Notes: generated by a model from the letters alone, not told the origin. 53,807 bases of DNA from UBA3263 sp964554665 (GCA_964554665.1 CAZKPP010000006.1:1-53807), one strand, 5' to 3'; shown: positions 43,305 to 52,089, counted from the first letter of the stretch. Program-made: numbers and translations.

Positions 43305-43336
43305 CAAAGTTACAAAAAAAAATCTATCCCCGCAAA
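43305..43336 (-). promoter_or_regulatory. Main promoter of the polysaccharide locus
   Basis: TTTG (complement of 43333-43336), 20 nt, TAACTTTG (complement of 43305-43312). This is an ideal match to the phylum consensus. No flanking inverted repeats were found that would make it an invertible promoter. Confidence 0.78.
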
Positions 43337-43367
43337 TTAAACTCGCCTCATGCTCACAAACGCACTG

Positions 43368-44804
43368 TCAGCGCATTACGCACTTCACCATAATCTTGGT
43401 GCCATCGCTTTTTTCGGCCTTCAGAAAATACATTCCCGGAGCCAATCCCGCCAACGAAAAATGCCATGCGTTTGCCCCCATGAACACAGTGCGCCCCGAA
43501 ACATCTATGGCGCTGAAACGCTCTGCCACAAAGTCGAGAACCGCCACCCTGCCATAGAGTTTTATCTCATTGCCGAAAGGCACAAGCTCCTTAACCGGAG
43601 GAAAAATGTTTGCGTCTATCCAGTCGGCGTTGGAATTCAGATAATCTTTAATTAGCGAAATCTTGTAGTCGCAATGTCCCGAGCGGTCCCATCTGTCACC
43701 ATTTGCCTTGTCGGCTTCTCTGAAGGCACTGAATGAATCAACATAGTCATAAAGTTCCTCTAATTTAGACTTAAACAAGCTCCACTCTTCGGCAAAAGCC
43801 TCTCTGAAAGCTGCGGTCCGGGTAACGTAAGGAATGTAGTGAACCATTGAATACGACGTATGGTCGTTCATGACCCAATCGGTTTTTTGAGTAATGGCAA
43901 AAATATCCCACATCGGACCGCAAATCCACTTGGAATCAGGGCCTTTGTCTTTGTGGAGATAGAAGCTGCCGTTATAGCCGTCGGTGTCGTGAATCATTTC
44001 GCGAACTATGAAATAACGCGCCATGGATGTCGCGTCGATATAGTTGGCCCAGTCATTGTTAAAGGTGGCTTGCAGGCTTAATGACTTGTTTATTTTGGTA
44101 AACTCGTTTCTTAGCCATGTCTCCTGGCTCGGCGAAAGCACCTCCGGGCTCTTATATGTCAGCTTCATATTTGCGGTGCGGTTTTCAAGATATTCCGGAA
44201 TCAAAAGCTGATTTTCCTCCGCGTAATTGTCTATCTCAACGAGCCATCCGCCCGGAATCAAGGCCGGGTCCTCGCAGCCGTCGGGCTGCTTGTAAATGTT
44301 AACCCTGTTCTTGTCTATCTTAACCGACTCGGTTAGCAGATACAGGCCCAGATATTCATTGTTTATAACCAGTTCTACCGGCTGGCAGCGCGGAGTCCAT
44401 GGCTGACCCGTTAGCTCGGCAATTTTAAGCCCGGTCATGTATGAAAACAAGCCGACCTCGTTATGTGCGCCATAGCAGGCCAATAGCGCAAAATGGCGGT
44501 GGGCGGGCATTCCCAAAATCGAAGTCTTGGTGTTGAGCTTGATTTTATATGGTTTTTTCGGCACTTTCCAGCTGGCATTGCCTCTGCCGCGAATCTGTAA
44601 GTACTCCGGCTCGGTTTCCGACGCTATGGCTTTAAACTCGCTTCCTTCGGGAACGCTGATATAGTATTCTGCGTCGAGGTAGTTTTCTTTGTCAACTATC
44701 GGCGCATTCCCCGACGTTGTAATATATATGATTGGGATAGTGTTTGTCGGCTCCGGAGCGGAGGAATCTTGCTGCGCATGGCAGCTCACCGACATTATCA
44801 TCAA
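43368..44804 (-). CDS. CotH-kinase-family surface protein with T9SS-like C-terminus
   Basis: A 478-residue protein (the start is uncertain). CotH hallmarks: RGRGNASWKVPKKPYKIKL (near 75-92), a central LGLYLLTESVKI, and DGYNGSFYLHKDKGP followed by GPMWDIF, the metal/nucleotide region. The C-terminal 60 residues (AIDVSGRTVFMG, LAPGMYFLKAE) are a T9SS type A sorting-like segment. The annotated ATG leaves a truncated signal peptide; the frame remains open upstream with ARFAALLWVVLMIMSVSCHA, a proper signal peptide without an ATG, so a non-ATG start near 44837-44850 is possible. CotH proteins are atypical protein kinases. The target here is unknown. Confidence 0.85.
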   Translation of the reverse strand: MMIMSVSCHAQQDSSAPEPTNTIPIIYITTSGNAPIVDKENYLDAEYYISVPEGSEFKAIASETEPEYLQIRGRGNASWKVPKKPYKIKLNTKTSILGMPAHRHFALLACYGAHNEVGLFSYMTGLKIAELTGQPWTPRCQPVELVINNEYLGLYLLTESVKIDKNRVNIYKQPDGCEDPALIPGGWLVEIDNYAEENQLLIPEYLENRTANMKLTYKSPEVLSPSQETWLRNEFTKINKSLSLQATFNNDWANYIDATSMARYFIVREMIHDTDGYNGSFYLHKDKGPDSKWICGPMWDIFAITQKTDWVMNDHTSYSMVHYIPYVTRTAAFREAFAEEWSLFKSKLEELYDYVDSFSAFREADKANGDRWDRSGHCDYKISLIKDYLNSNADWIDANIFPPVKELVPFGNEIKLYGRVAVLDFVAERFSAIDVSGRTVFMGANAWHFSLAGLAPGMYFLKAEKSDGTKIMVKCVMR

Positions 44805-44818
44805 AACAACCCATAGCA

Positions 44819-44862
44819 GAGCCGCAAAGCGGGCTCTTTTGGCCTGCTGAAGGCCAAAAATT
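44819..44862 (-). terminator. Tandem hairpins between the DUF1016 gene and the CotH gene
   Basis: TTTTGGCCT/AGGCCAAAA (44838-44860) and GAGCCGC/GCGGGCTC (44819-44837) are adjacent stems. They could end the DUF1016 transcript, but they also overlap the likely signal-peptide coding extension of the CotH gene. There is no clean T-tract. Confidence 0.35.
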
Positions 44863-44938
44863 GATTCAGAACCACATTTTCTGTGGTGGGGGGGGGTAAT
44901 TTGCTAATAGTCAATATGTTAAGAAGGAATATAATTTT

Positions 44939-46045
44939 TTAATCCAAAGCTTCTTTCCGGCCATGCATCTTAAGCTGGTATATGGCCTTCTGCCGTTCAA
45001 TTTCAGCGCGCAGCTGCTCGGGGGTGGGCATATAGAGCATGTATTTCGACGCAAAAAGATGTTCGTTGTCGTGAAGCACTGAAAATCGCGCTATATCCTC
45101 GTCGGTGTCGTCGCAAAGCACTATGCCGATTGTTGGATTATCACCTTCGGTACGTTTCAGTTGGTCGTACATGCGCACGTACATATCCATCTGCCCTACG
45201 TCCTGATGGCGTATTTTGGAAGTCTTAAGATCTATCAAAACGTAGCATTTCAGGTAGATGTTGTAGAAAACAAGATCTATGTAATAGTCTTCTTTTTCAG
45301 TGTGGATATGTTGCTGGCGCGCCACAAAAGCGAAACCTTTGCCGAGTTCGAGTAGGAATTTTTCGAGGTTGTCGATAATCGATTGCTCCAAATCTGATTC
45401 CCTGAAAGAACTGTCGGTGGTAAAACCGAGAAACTCGCCAATAACGGGATTTTTGATAAACTCCATCGGGTCAGGTGTTTGCAGAGGTGCGGTCAGTTTG
45501 AGCATCTCTTGCTTGACAAGGTCTTTTTTTTGCGAGGCGACCAAGCGGAAGTAATATTGCGAGCTTATGTTGCGCTGCAGAGTTCGAACGCTCCAGTTTT
45601 GCGATGCGGCTTCTTCCTCGTAATAGGCGCGTGCATCGGGGTTAAGTTCTTGAATGAGCGTACGATAGTGCGACCATGAAAGTGAGATGTTAGATTTTAG
45701 ACACGCTGAGTCTAAAATCTGAGGATACATTTCGTAAAACTGCCGGAACTTATAAAGATTGCTTGCATCAAAACCTTTGCCATAGAGGGCTGTGAGGCGT
45801 TTGGCAAGACCTTTTATAACGTCATGGCCATATTTGGCGCGGTTCTCACCATTAAGCTCTTCCTCGGCAATGAGCCGGCCTAAAAGCCAGTTGCGGCGCA
45901 CAAGGGCTTCGTTGATTTGCCGATAGGCGGTTTGGCGGGCAGTTTCAATAACGTCCGATGCCTTCTGAACAAGATTTTGGGAAACGGTAATGCCGATTTC
46001 GGCCGAATCAAGTTGGGGGGGGAGATTTTTATTTTGTTGTGTCAT
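44939..46045 (-). CDS. DUF1016 / YhcG-type PD-(D/E)XK nuclease-domain protein
   Basis: A 368-residue protein. The N-terminal DUF1016_N region (about 20-185) is helical (SWSHYRTLIQEL, ARAYYEEEAASQNWSVRTLQRNI). The C-terminal nuclease domain (about 200-350) shows YYIDLVFYN, then CYVLIDLKTSKI (D-x(n)-D-x-K; the usual D/E-x-K appears as D-L-K). Such proteins are linked to mobile DNA, restriction systems and phage defence. It stands alone, 13 nt after yidD at the end of a conserved housekeeping operon. Codons 8-10 contain eight consecutive C (46015-46022), a possible slippage site. Confidence 0.88.
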   Translation of the reverse strand: MTQQNKNLPPQLDSAEIGITVSQNLVQKASDVIETARQTAYRQINEALVRRNWLLGRLIAEEELNGENRAKYGHDVIKGLAKRLTALYGKGFDASNLYKFRQFYEMYPQILDSACLKSNISLSWSHYRTLIQELNPDARAYYEEEAASQNWSVRTLQRNISSQYYFRLVASQKKDLVKQEMLKLTAPLQTPDPMEFIKNPVIGEFLGFTTDSSFRESDLEQSIIDNLEKFLLELGKGFAFVARQQHIHTEKEDYYIDLVFYNIYLKCYVLIDLKTSKIRHQDVGQMDMYVRMYDQLKRTEGDNPTIGIVLCDDTDEDIARFSVLHDNEHLFASKYMLYMPTPEQLRAEIERQKAIYQLKMHGRKEALD

Positions 46046-46058
46046 TACCGAAGTGTTT

Positions 46059-46283
46059 TTAGGGGACGGGGTCGTAGCCGCTGCCGCCCCAGGGGTGGCA
46101 GCGAAGCACCCGCCGCAGCGTCAGCCAGGAGCCGCGCACCGGCCCGTGCTTCTTCAGGGCTTCGAGCGCATAGGCCGAGCAGGTGGGCGTAAAGCGGCAG
46201 CTCGGCGGGGTCAGCGGCGAAATAAACTGCCGATAAAACCTAATCGGCAAGGCGAGCAGTTCACTTATCAGCCGTGAAATCAT
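46059..46283 (-). CDS. yidD: Membrane protein insertion efficiency factor YidD
   Basis: A 74-residue protein with the family core PIRFYRQFISPLTPPSCRFTPTCSAYALEALKKHG and the CHPWGGSGYDPVP end. It has two or three conserved cysteines. It is thought to assist YidC-dependent membrane insertion. It overlaps rnpA by 23 nt, the classical rnpA-yidD order. Confidence 0.95.
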   Translation of the reverse strand: MISRLISELLALPIRFYRQFISPLTPPSCRFTPTCSAYALEALKKHGPVRGSWLTLRRVLRCHPWGGSGYDPVP

Positions 46284-46626
46284 TGAGCAACCGGCGCATA
46301 GCCTCGCTTATGCGCGCCGAGTCAACGCGCTCGTTAGCAACATAGATAAACGCCAAGTTCAGGTTCAGACCCTCGGCCAGCGTGGGGCGCAGCAGGCGAT
46401 AAGATTCGCGGATGCGGCGCCGCATGGCAACCCGGTCTACCGCGTGGCGCAACCGGCGCTTGGGCACCGAAATCAAAAACCTGATGCCGGGCTCCTCCGA
46501 TTTCAGAACCACCGCGCGAAGCGGATATGCGAGCGCGCCCTTGCCTGAAGCAAAGAGCGCGTCAATGGCCGATATGGAGCAGAGCTTAGTCGCCTTCGGC
46601 AGTTTGTTCCTCAGCTTCGTCCTCAT
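46261..46626 (-). CDS. rnpA: Ribonuclease P protein component
   Basis: A 121-residue basic protein that pairs with the RNase P RNA to mature tRNA 5' ends. The signature is VPKRRLRHAVDRVAMRRRIRESYR (the RNR motif appears as AMRRRIRE). ATG 46626 is the only suitable start; the frame is open further upstream, but within hemD. It overlaps hemD by 41 nt and yidD by 23 nt, unusually dense packing. Confidence 0.92.
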   Translation of the reverse strand: MRTKLRNKLPKATKLCSISAIDALFASGKGALAYPLRAVVLKSEEPGIRFLISVPKRRLRHAVDRVAMRRRIRESYRLLRPTLAEGLNLNLAFIYVANERVDSARISEAMRRLLNDFTADK

Positions 46627-47377
46627 AGTCGGCGTTTTGTTCGGCAATATAAGCGTCGATGGTGGCGGCAATCGACTTTGTGGGGCTCATGGAGCCGTCG
46701 AGGTCCAGACGAAGGCCGCTGTCGGCCACGGCTTTGGCCGTAGTCAGGCCGAAAGTGGCGATGCGGATGTCGCCCTGGTTGAAATCCGGAAAATTGGTTT
46801 GCAGCGCCTTGATGCCTTCGGGCGAAAAGAATACGAGCATGTCGTAGTCAAAAGCCTCGTCGGGGCCGAAGTTGTTGGGCACCGTGCGATACATCACAGC
46901 GCGGGTATATTGCAGCTTGGAGCGTTCGAGGTTGGCAAGCACATCTTTGTTGACGTCCGACACTGCAAAGAGATATTTCTCCTTGTGGTGTTTCTGCAGA
47001 ATAGGAATCAGGTCTTCAAACTTGCCGGTGGGCGAGCTGAAGATTTTGCGCTTGCGGAAAGGAATATATTTTTGAAGATAGAGCGCAATGCTTTCCGACG
47101 AGCAGAAATATTTCAGAGTGTCGGGAACCTGATAGCGCTGCTCTTCACACAGGCGGAAGAAATGGTCAACGGCAGTGCGGGCGGTGAAAATCACTGCCGT
47201 GAAGTCGCTGATCGAAATTTTTTGGCGACGAAATTCGCGGGAGGTCAGCCCCTCGACCTTGATAAAGGGACGGAAAACAATCTCCACGTTACGATTCTTT
47301 TCAATGTCGAAATAAGGTGATTTTTCGACCGACGGTCGCGGTTGGGAGATTAGTATTTTCTTGATGGGTTTAGCCAT
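46586..47377 (-). CDS. hemD: Uroporphyrinogen-III synthase
   Basis: A 263-residue two-domain protein of low conservation. Features fitting HemD: the N-terminal KKILISQPRP, a central FTARTAVDHFFRLC, KIFSSPTGKFEDLIPIL and DYDMLVFFSPEGIKALQTNFPDF near 175-200, then FGLTTAKAVADSG. It cyclises hydroxymethylbilane in tetrapyrrole synthesis. The C-terminal tail is very acidic (DYEDEAEEQTAEGD) and coincides with the overlap with rnpA. The other haem genes are not in the window. Confidence 0.88.
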   Translation of the reverse strand: MAKPIKKILISQPRPSVEKSPYFDIEKNRNVEIVFRPFIKVEGLTSREFRRQKISISDFTAVIFTARTAVDHFFRLCEEQRYQVPDTLKYFCSSESIALYLQKYIPFRKRKIFSSPTGKFEDLIPILQKHHKEKYLFAVSDVNKDVLANLERSKLQYTRAVMYRTVPNNFGPDEAFDYDMLVFFSPEGIKALQTNFPDFNQGDIRIATFGLTTAKAVADSGLRLDLDGSMSPTKSIAATIDAYIAEQNADYEDEAEEQTAEGD

Positions 47378-47384
47378 TTTTTAA

Positions 47385-48065
47385 TCAAGTTAACAGGGTT
47401 GAAACGAGCTCCGCAAGACGGCGAACTGCCAGTAACGGAACGATTTCGAGGGTGCAAAGATACAAAAAAAAGTAGAATAATGAAAATTTGTCGGTCTTAA
47501 AAATTCTAAACTCGCTGATAAACAGCGGTATGCGACAAAGTGTATAAAAACCCATGCCAATGCCGCAAAGTAGCCGGCAAGACCCGGGATAAAACAACAC
47601 AACTACGGCCGGAATGGCCAGCATATAGCCCAGCAGCGACTGCGTAATGAAGAAGGCCGACTGCCAGCTGTGGGTATCCTCGGGGTTGGCAAACGCGTAG
47701 CCGACCAGGCGGTAGCCGGCCAGCTGCACGAGCATCAATCCGCCGCAAAGGCCGGCCAGGGCGCCAAACAACCTCAGCGGAGCAGCGGCGTTTACTCCGT
47801 TGAAGGCGGCAAAAAGCAACAGCCCCTCGAACGCCACGGTCTGCAGCAGGCAGATAAACAGCGCCAGGCGCTCGCCAAAAGTGCGTTCGCCCGAAAGCGG
47901 CTCGCGGGTTGAGCGCAGCAGCTGCTTGAAATAGAGACCCGACACGCGGCTTATTGTCGGTGCGCAGAACGCGCTGACAATAAATATTGCCAGCAGAGCG
48001 GTCAGCATCGAAGAGTCGTGACCCGCCGTAACGGTTCTCAGCGCCGGTTCGATGCGGTCAACCAT
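47385..48065 (-). CDS. DUF4271 membrane protein
   Basis: A 226-residue protein with five or six hydrophobic helices and a moderately conserved KQLLRSTREP loop. DUF4271 proteins are found in Bacteroidetes next to hemD, as here (7 nt upstream of it). The function is unknown; the position suggests a link to haem synthesis or use (inference). ATG 48065 is preferred over an in-frame TTG 15 nt upstream; it overlaps the LOG-family gene by 8 nt. Confidence 0.85.
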   Translation of the reverse strand: MVDRIEPALRTVTAGHDSSMLTALLAIFIVSAFCAPTISRVSGLYFKQLLRSTREPLSGERTFGERLALFICLLQTVAFEGLLLFAAFNGVNAAAPLRLFGALAGLCGGLMLVQLAGYRLVGYAFANPEDTHSWQSAFFITQSLLGYMLAIPAVVVLFYPGSCRLLCGIGMGFYTLCRIPLFISEFRIFKTDKFSLFYFFLYLCTLEIVPLLAVRRLAELVSTLLT

Positions 48066-48609
48066 TGGTGGCGGAAGCAATTAGTTCAATGGCTTCGGCG
48101 GGAGTTGTGGCCTCAAACCAAAGGTCGCCCGGCATGCCCAGGTGGCGCATCATCGAGCAGTAGTCGGCATAGCGCAGCTGTGCCAGCAAGTTGTTGTAAA
48201 ACCCATGGTAGTTGAGAATCACAACCGGGTTGGAGCATATTCCCAACTGGCAGCGCGTCAGCAGGTCCATCAGCTCGTCGAGCGTGCCTATGCCGCCGGG
48301 CAGGGCCACTGCCGCGTTGCCCAGAGCTATGAGCCGGTCCTTGCGGGTGGCCATGGTGTCAACTACTTCCAGGGCGGTCATTTTCGGGTTGGCCCATCCG
48401 CGGTCGACCATAAACTGCGGAATCACGCCGATTGCCTCGCCGCCGCCGGCAAGGGTGCCGTCGACAACCGCGCCCATCAGGCCGGTGGTGCCGGCGCCGG
48501 TAACGGTTGCCCAGCCGCGGCGTCCGGCCTCAAGACCAAGCTGATATGCCGCATCGATGAACTCTTTCGGGGCATCGGGGCTCGACGCACAATATACGGT
48601 AATATTCAT
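48058..48609 (-). CDS. LOG-family protein (putative nucleoside monophosphate phosphoribohydrolase)
   Basis: A 183-residue Rossmann-fold protein with the family motif PGGIGTLDE (about 104-112, PGGxGTxxE) and a catalytic Arg in MATRKDRL. LOG proteins hydrolyse cytokinin riboside 5'-monophosphates; in bacteria they act on AMP-like nucleotides, and the cellular role is often obscure. It lies 22 nt after porU and overlaps the DUF4271 gene. Confidence 0.93.
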   Translation of the reverse strand: MNITVYCASSPDAPKEFIDAAYQLGLEAGRRGWATVTGAGTTGLMGAVVDGTLAGGGEAIGVIPQFMVDRGWANPKMTALEVVDTMATRKDRLIALGNAAVALPGGIGTLDELMDLLTRCQLGICSNPVVILNYHGFYNNLLAQLRYADYCSMMRHLGMPGDLWFEATTPAEAIELIASATNG

Positions 48610-48631
48610 TATCTGTCAGATTGTTTCAGGG

Positions 48632-51600
48632 TTATTCGGCGGCAACTGCCAGCTTTTTGGACTTGGTAGCTCCGGGGCTTGCGCCATTTACCAGTTCCAC
48701 GCGATAGACGTAGATGCCGCGGGGCACGCGCTGGCCGCCTTCGTTGCGGAGGTCCCACACCAGCGGCGACGACGTTTCCATGTCGCTGCGCCCTTCAACC
48801 TCGCCGCTCCATACGTGGCGGCCCATAAGGTCATAAACCCCTACGGTCACCGTTACTATCTGGTCGGGACGGTTATGGCGCACATAGAAGCGGGCTTCGG
48901 TGCGGGCGGGCGACGAAGTGGTGTAAACTTCGTAAATCTCCGGCTTAATATCGGCGCGGGCCGTGCACTCGATGGTGGCGTCGGTGAAGTTGCCGTCGAT
49001 GTCAAACACGCGGAGCAGCAGCGTGTGGTCGCCCTCGGTGAGTTTCGGAACCGGGTAGTAGAGCACGCCGCTCATGGCGCCGTCGCGCGGGGTGGCATCG
49101 TGCACGAAATATCCGGCAAGGTCGCTGCAGGTGGTGCGGCCGTCGATGGTCAGGGTCATTTTCTGCCCCACGCCGGCGGTTGACATGTTCAGCCCGGTGT
49201 TGTCGCTCAGGCGGGCCACCAGCAGCGGCTGCTGGTTAACGTTGTCGCCCGACTCAAAGTTTTCGTCGTTGAGCGTTGCCGAGTGGATTACCGGCGGCTG
49301 CAGGTCGGCGGGAGTGGTTTCGTCGAAGCCGAACGCATAGATGCTGTTGCTCACGCCCGATGCCGTGCGCATATCGTTGGCCACTGTGGAGTTGGCATAC
49401 ATGCTCAGCGTTGCCGGCCGGTAGTTGTCGGCAATGTTCTGCGGCATTCTGACTTTAGCTTCGAAAACACCGTTTTTAACCTCGCCCATGGCAACGAACA
49501 GCAGCGCGCCTTTTTCTTCAAAGGTCACTTCCTTGCCGGAGTCGCCGTAGCCGTGCGACGTGGTTGAGTACTCGGCGTCATAGAGCGTAATCGTTGCCGA
49601 GCCGTTAAAGTCGTCGAGCAGGTTGCCGTTGGGGTCGGTTACGCGGCCGCTAATGGTCAGGTCCTGGCGGGCCATAACGGTTATCGGGTCGCCCTCGTTA
49701 ACCGCAATGCCGTTGATGGCGTCGAGCACCATAACGTTTGCCGGAACGACGAGGCTCAGCGCCGGATCGCCCAAAAATACGTAGCGCAGCTTGTTCGTGT
49801 CGTTGATAACCTGGTTTTTGGCGCGGCGGTAGATTTCGCCGGCCGTGGGCACCGACCCGTCGGCGTCGAAGTTGGCCAGCGTCTGGCCAAACGAGCGGCT
49901 AAGGTCGCCGTTGGCGGTAATATATACCGGGCGCAGGGCCGAGATGCAGCCGATCAGGCCGCCGTCGCGCTGAAAAAGCAGCGCTTCGGCCTGCGAGGTC
50001 AGGTCCATGTCCCATTTCAGGAACGAACAGGTTGCGGCATAGAAGAAGGGCAGACGCTTCAGGTAGAATTTCTCCTTGAAGTCCGTGGCCTGGATAATGC
50101 CTTTTGAGCCGAGGGCGCGGGGCGAGCCGTGGCCTATGTAGGAGAATATGGCCATGCCGTCGCTGAAGTCGCGGAAAAGGTCGGTTCGCGCCTGCGGGTA
50201 GGTGGAATTGCTGCGCTCGTAGGCGTCGCAATATATTTTGTTGACGATTATGCGCTTGCCGTTGGCTCCGGAGGCCATGCCCGAGGTGAGGTTTTCGCTC
50301 TGATACATGTGTTCGCCGCCATTTTCGTCGTCGGCGAGAATGGTCATGCGCGTGCGCCATGCACCTTGCGGAGAGTTAAAGAGGTAGCGGTTGATTTTTT
50401 CGGCTACGATTTCGGCCTCCTTGGCGGTGGTTGCGGGTATGCGCCCGACGGCCACCGACAAAATGTCGCGGCCCAGGCGTGCGCCAGACTCATCTTCGAG
50501 ATAGGCAAAAAAGTCGTCGGTCGAAAACGAGGTGCTCTCGCCCAGCGAGTTCTCGCTGACCCACAGCGGCATCGGCGCGTTCAGCGCTTTGCCGGCCGAG
50601 GTCAGGGCGCGGTTGTCGCACGTGCCTTTGCCCATCATCAGAACGTAGCGCAGCCGGCCGTTGTCGTCGCTGCTGCGGTCGTAGAGCATCTTCAGGAAGC
50701 GGCGCAAGGCTCCGGGGTCGAAGCTGCCCGAGCCGAACTCGTTGAGAATTTGGTCGAGGTCTATAACCTCGACGTTCAGGCGGTTGAGCGGATAAGTGCG
50801 GTGGCTGGCCGCAATGGATTCGGCCGCTTTTTTATAGAGCGGCGGAGTTATGATTACCATGTCGGGAATCTGCGTCATTGAGTGCAGATTCTGGTTGTAG
50901 ACGTTGCCTACAAAGGCCGGGCTCGGTATCTGGTCGGTTTCTTTCCAGACAACATAGCGGCGGGTGCCCGAGCGTTCGTTGCGCCAGGCTCCCGACGTGC
51001 CAACGTTCATTTCGTAGTGGTTGGCCGGGTCGGTGATGTCCCAGACGTGAGTTCCGGCAGCGCCTGCGCCGACCGATTCCACGTTGGGGTTCGTGGCCCA
51101 CAATATCTGCGAGCCCTCGAAGCGGCGATGATAAATCAGCTCTACGTAGTCGAGCCAGCCGCATTTGGCCGAGGTTGCCAGCCCCAGGGTGACTTCGAGC
51201 GATATGTTGTTTGACTCGGGAGTGAACGAGCGCGTAACTATTGACTGGCGGGCCCAGATTTCCGATTCGGAGTTGCTGTCGATATAGTCGCTCGAAGGGT
51301 TAGTGAGCTGCGCGCCATTGGCGGTTACGCGGATTGAGGTGCGCTTCGACGAGTTGGCCACGAGCGACATGCGCATGGTTACGGCATTGTTGCCGGCAAC
51401 GCGCCCGGGAGTGCTCAGCTCAAAGGTGCGCGTCTGCTTTACGCGGAAATCCTCGCCTACCATCATGCGCCCGGAGCCGCCTACGGAAACTTCCTGCGGG
51501 TCATAATAGCTCACCCAGTAGCCGTCGGTCTGACAGCTCGTGCCGGGGTCGAGGGGCGTTCCGGCGCGCTCAATGGTGCGGCCGGGGCCTTCGGTCAGAA

Positions 51601-52003
51601 AGTAGTAGCCGAAGTTGGAGTAGGGATTGACCTGGTGGTATGCGTCCTGGCGGTCAACAATAACCTGCTGCGGGCCCTCGGCGAAAAAAACCAGGCCCGA
51701 ACCGGTAACTTTCGATGCAACTGCCGGCAGGTCATCAATATAGGTCGATTCCGACAATACGTCGGAAAGCATCTGACCTCCATAGCCGTAGATGCACACC
51801 CGAGAGGGGTCGCTGAAGCCCCAGTCTTTGAGCTGCGACGTTGTAATGCAGTGCATGCCCGACTTTTCTACGCTGATTTTCACCCACTTGCCGCTGCTCA
51901 AAACAGACGCCGGGGCGTAAACGTCGGGCGCAAAGGCTCGTGCGCCGATGCCGACGCAAAGAACCATTGCCAAAACATATATATAGCGTAAAAATTTCAT
52001 CAT
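48632..52003 (-). CDS. porU: Type IX secretion system sortase PorU
   Basis: An 1123-residue gingipain-fold (C25) cell-surface peptidase. Signal peptide 1-23. A long beta-rich N-terminal region is followed by the C25 domain (about 385-745) with the catalytic pair His625 in SYIGHGSPRA and Cys659 in YAATCSFLKWD. Ig-like segments and a C-terminal T9SS-type domain (VGVYDLMGRHVW, VPRGIYVYRVEL) follow. PorU removes the sorting domain of T9SS cargo and attaches the cargo to the surface. Candidate cargos in the window are the two LRR proteins and the CotH-family protein. The usual partner porV is not adjacent. Confidence 0.95.
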   Translation of the reverse strand: MMKFLRYIYVLAMVLCVGIGARAFAPDVYAPASVLSSGKWVKISVEKSGMHCITTSQLKDWGFSDPSRVCIYGYGGQMLSDVLSESTYIDDLPAVASKVTGSGLVFFAEGPQQVIVDRQDAYHQVNPYSNFGYYFLTEGPGRTIERAGTPLDPGTSCQTDGYWVSYYDPQEVSVGGSGRMMVGEDFRVKQTRTFELSTPGRVAGNNAVTMRMSLVANSSKRTSIRVTANGAQLTNPSSDYIDSNSESEIWARQSIVTRSFTPESNNISLEVTLGLATSAKCGWLDYVELIYHRRFEGSQILWATNPNVESVGAGAAGTHVWDITDPANHYEMNVGTSGAWRNERSGTRRYVVWKETDQIPSPAFVGNVYNQNLHSMTQIPDMVIITPPLYKKAAESIAASHRTYPLNRLNVEVIDLDQILNEFGSGSFDPGALRRFLKMLYDRSSDDNGRLRYVLMMGKGTCDNRALTSAGKALNAPMPLWVSENSLGESTSFSTDDFFAYLEDESGARLGRDILSVAVGRIPATTAKEAEIVAEKINRYLFNSPQGAWRTRMTILADDENGGEHMYQSENLTSGMASGANGKRIIVNKIYCDAYERSNSTYPQARTDLFRDFSDGMAIFSYIGHGSPRALGSKGIIQATDFKEKFYLKRLPFFYAATCSFLKWDMDLTSQAEALLFQRDGGLIGCISALRPVYITANGDLSRSFGQTLANFDADGSVPTAGEIYRRAKNQVINDTNKLRYVFLGDPALSLVVPANVMVLDAINGIAVNEGDPITVMARQDLTISGRVTDPNGNLLDDFNGSATITLYDAEYSTTSHGYGDSGKEVTFEEKGALLFVAMGEVKNGVFEAKVRMPQNIADNYRPATLSMYANSTVANDMRTASGVSNSIYAFGFDETTPADLQPPVIHSATLNDENFESGDNVNQQPLLVARLSDNTGLNMSTAGVGQKMTLTIDGRTTCSDLAGYFVHDATPRDGAMSGVLYYPVPKLTEGDHTLLLRVFDIDGNFTDATIECTARADIKPEIYEVYTTSSPARTEARFYVRHNRPDQIVTVTVGVYDLMGRHVWSGEVEGRSDMETSSPLVWDLRNEGGQRVPRGIYVYRVELVNGASPGATKSKKLAVAAE

Positions 52004-52039
52004 AACTACATTTCTAACGCAACTCTACCCCAAAATATT

Positions 52040-52080
52040 GTAAGGACCTTGGAGTCTTTGCGAGCTCTAAGGTCCTTACG
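52040..52080 (-). terminator. Hairpin between the sulfatase and porU genes
   Basis: GTAAGGACCTT-G-GAG (52040-52054) pairs with CTC-T-AAGGTCCTTAC (52065-52079), a long stem with one mismatch. There is no T-tract on the minus strand (ACAATATTTTGG), so it may be a weak terminator or an mRNA-stabilising stem. Confidence 0.5.
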
Positions 52081-52089
52081 AAAGTCGGT

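Noticed and set aside
43240..43400. Invertible capsule promoter of the Bacteroides type
   Set aside because: The promoter is not flanked by a pair of matching inverted repeats; the only palindrome nearby is the small hairpin after the -7 box.
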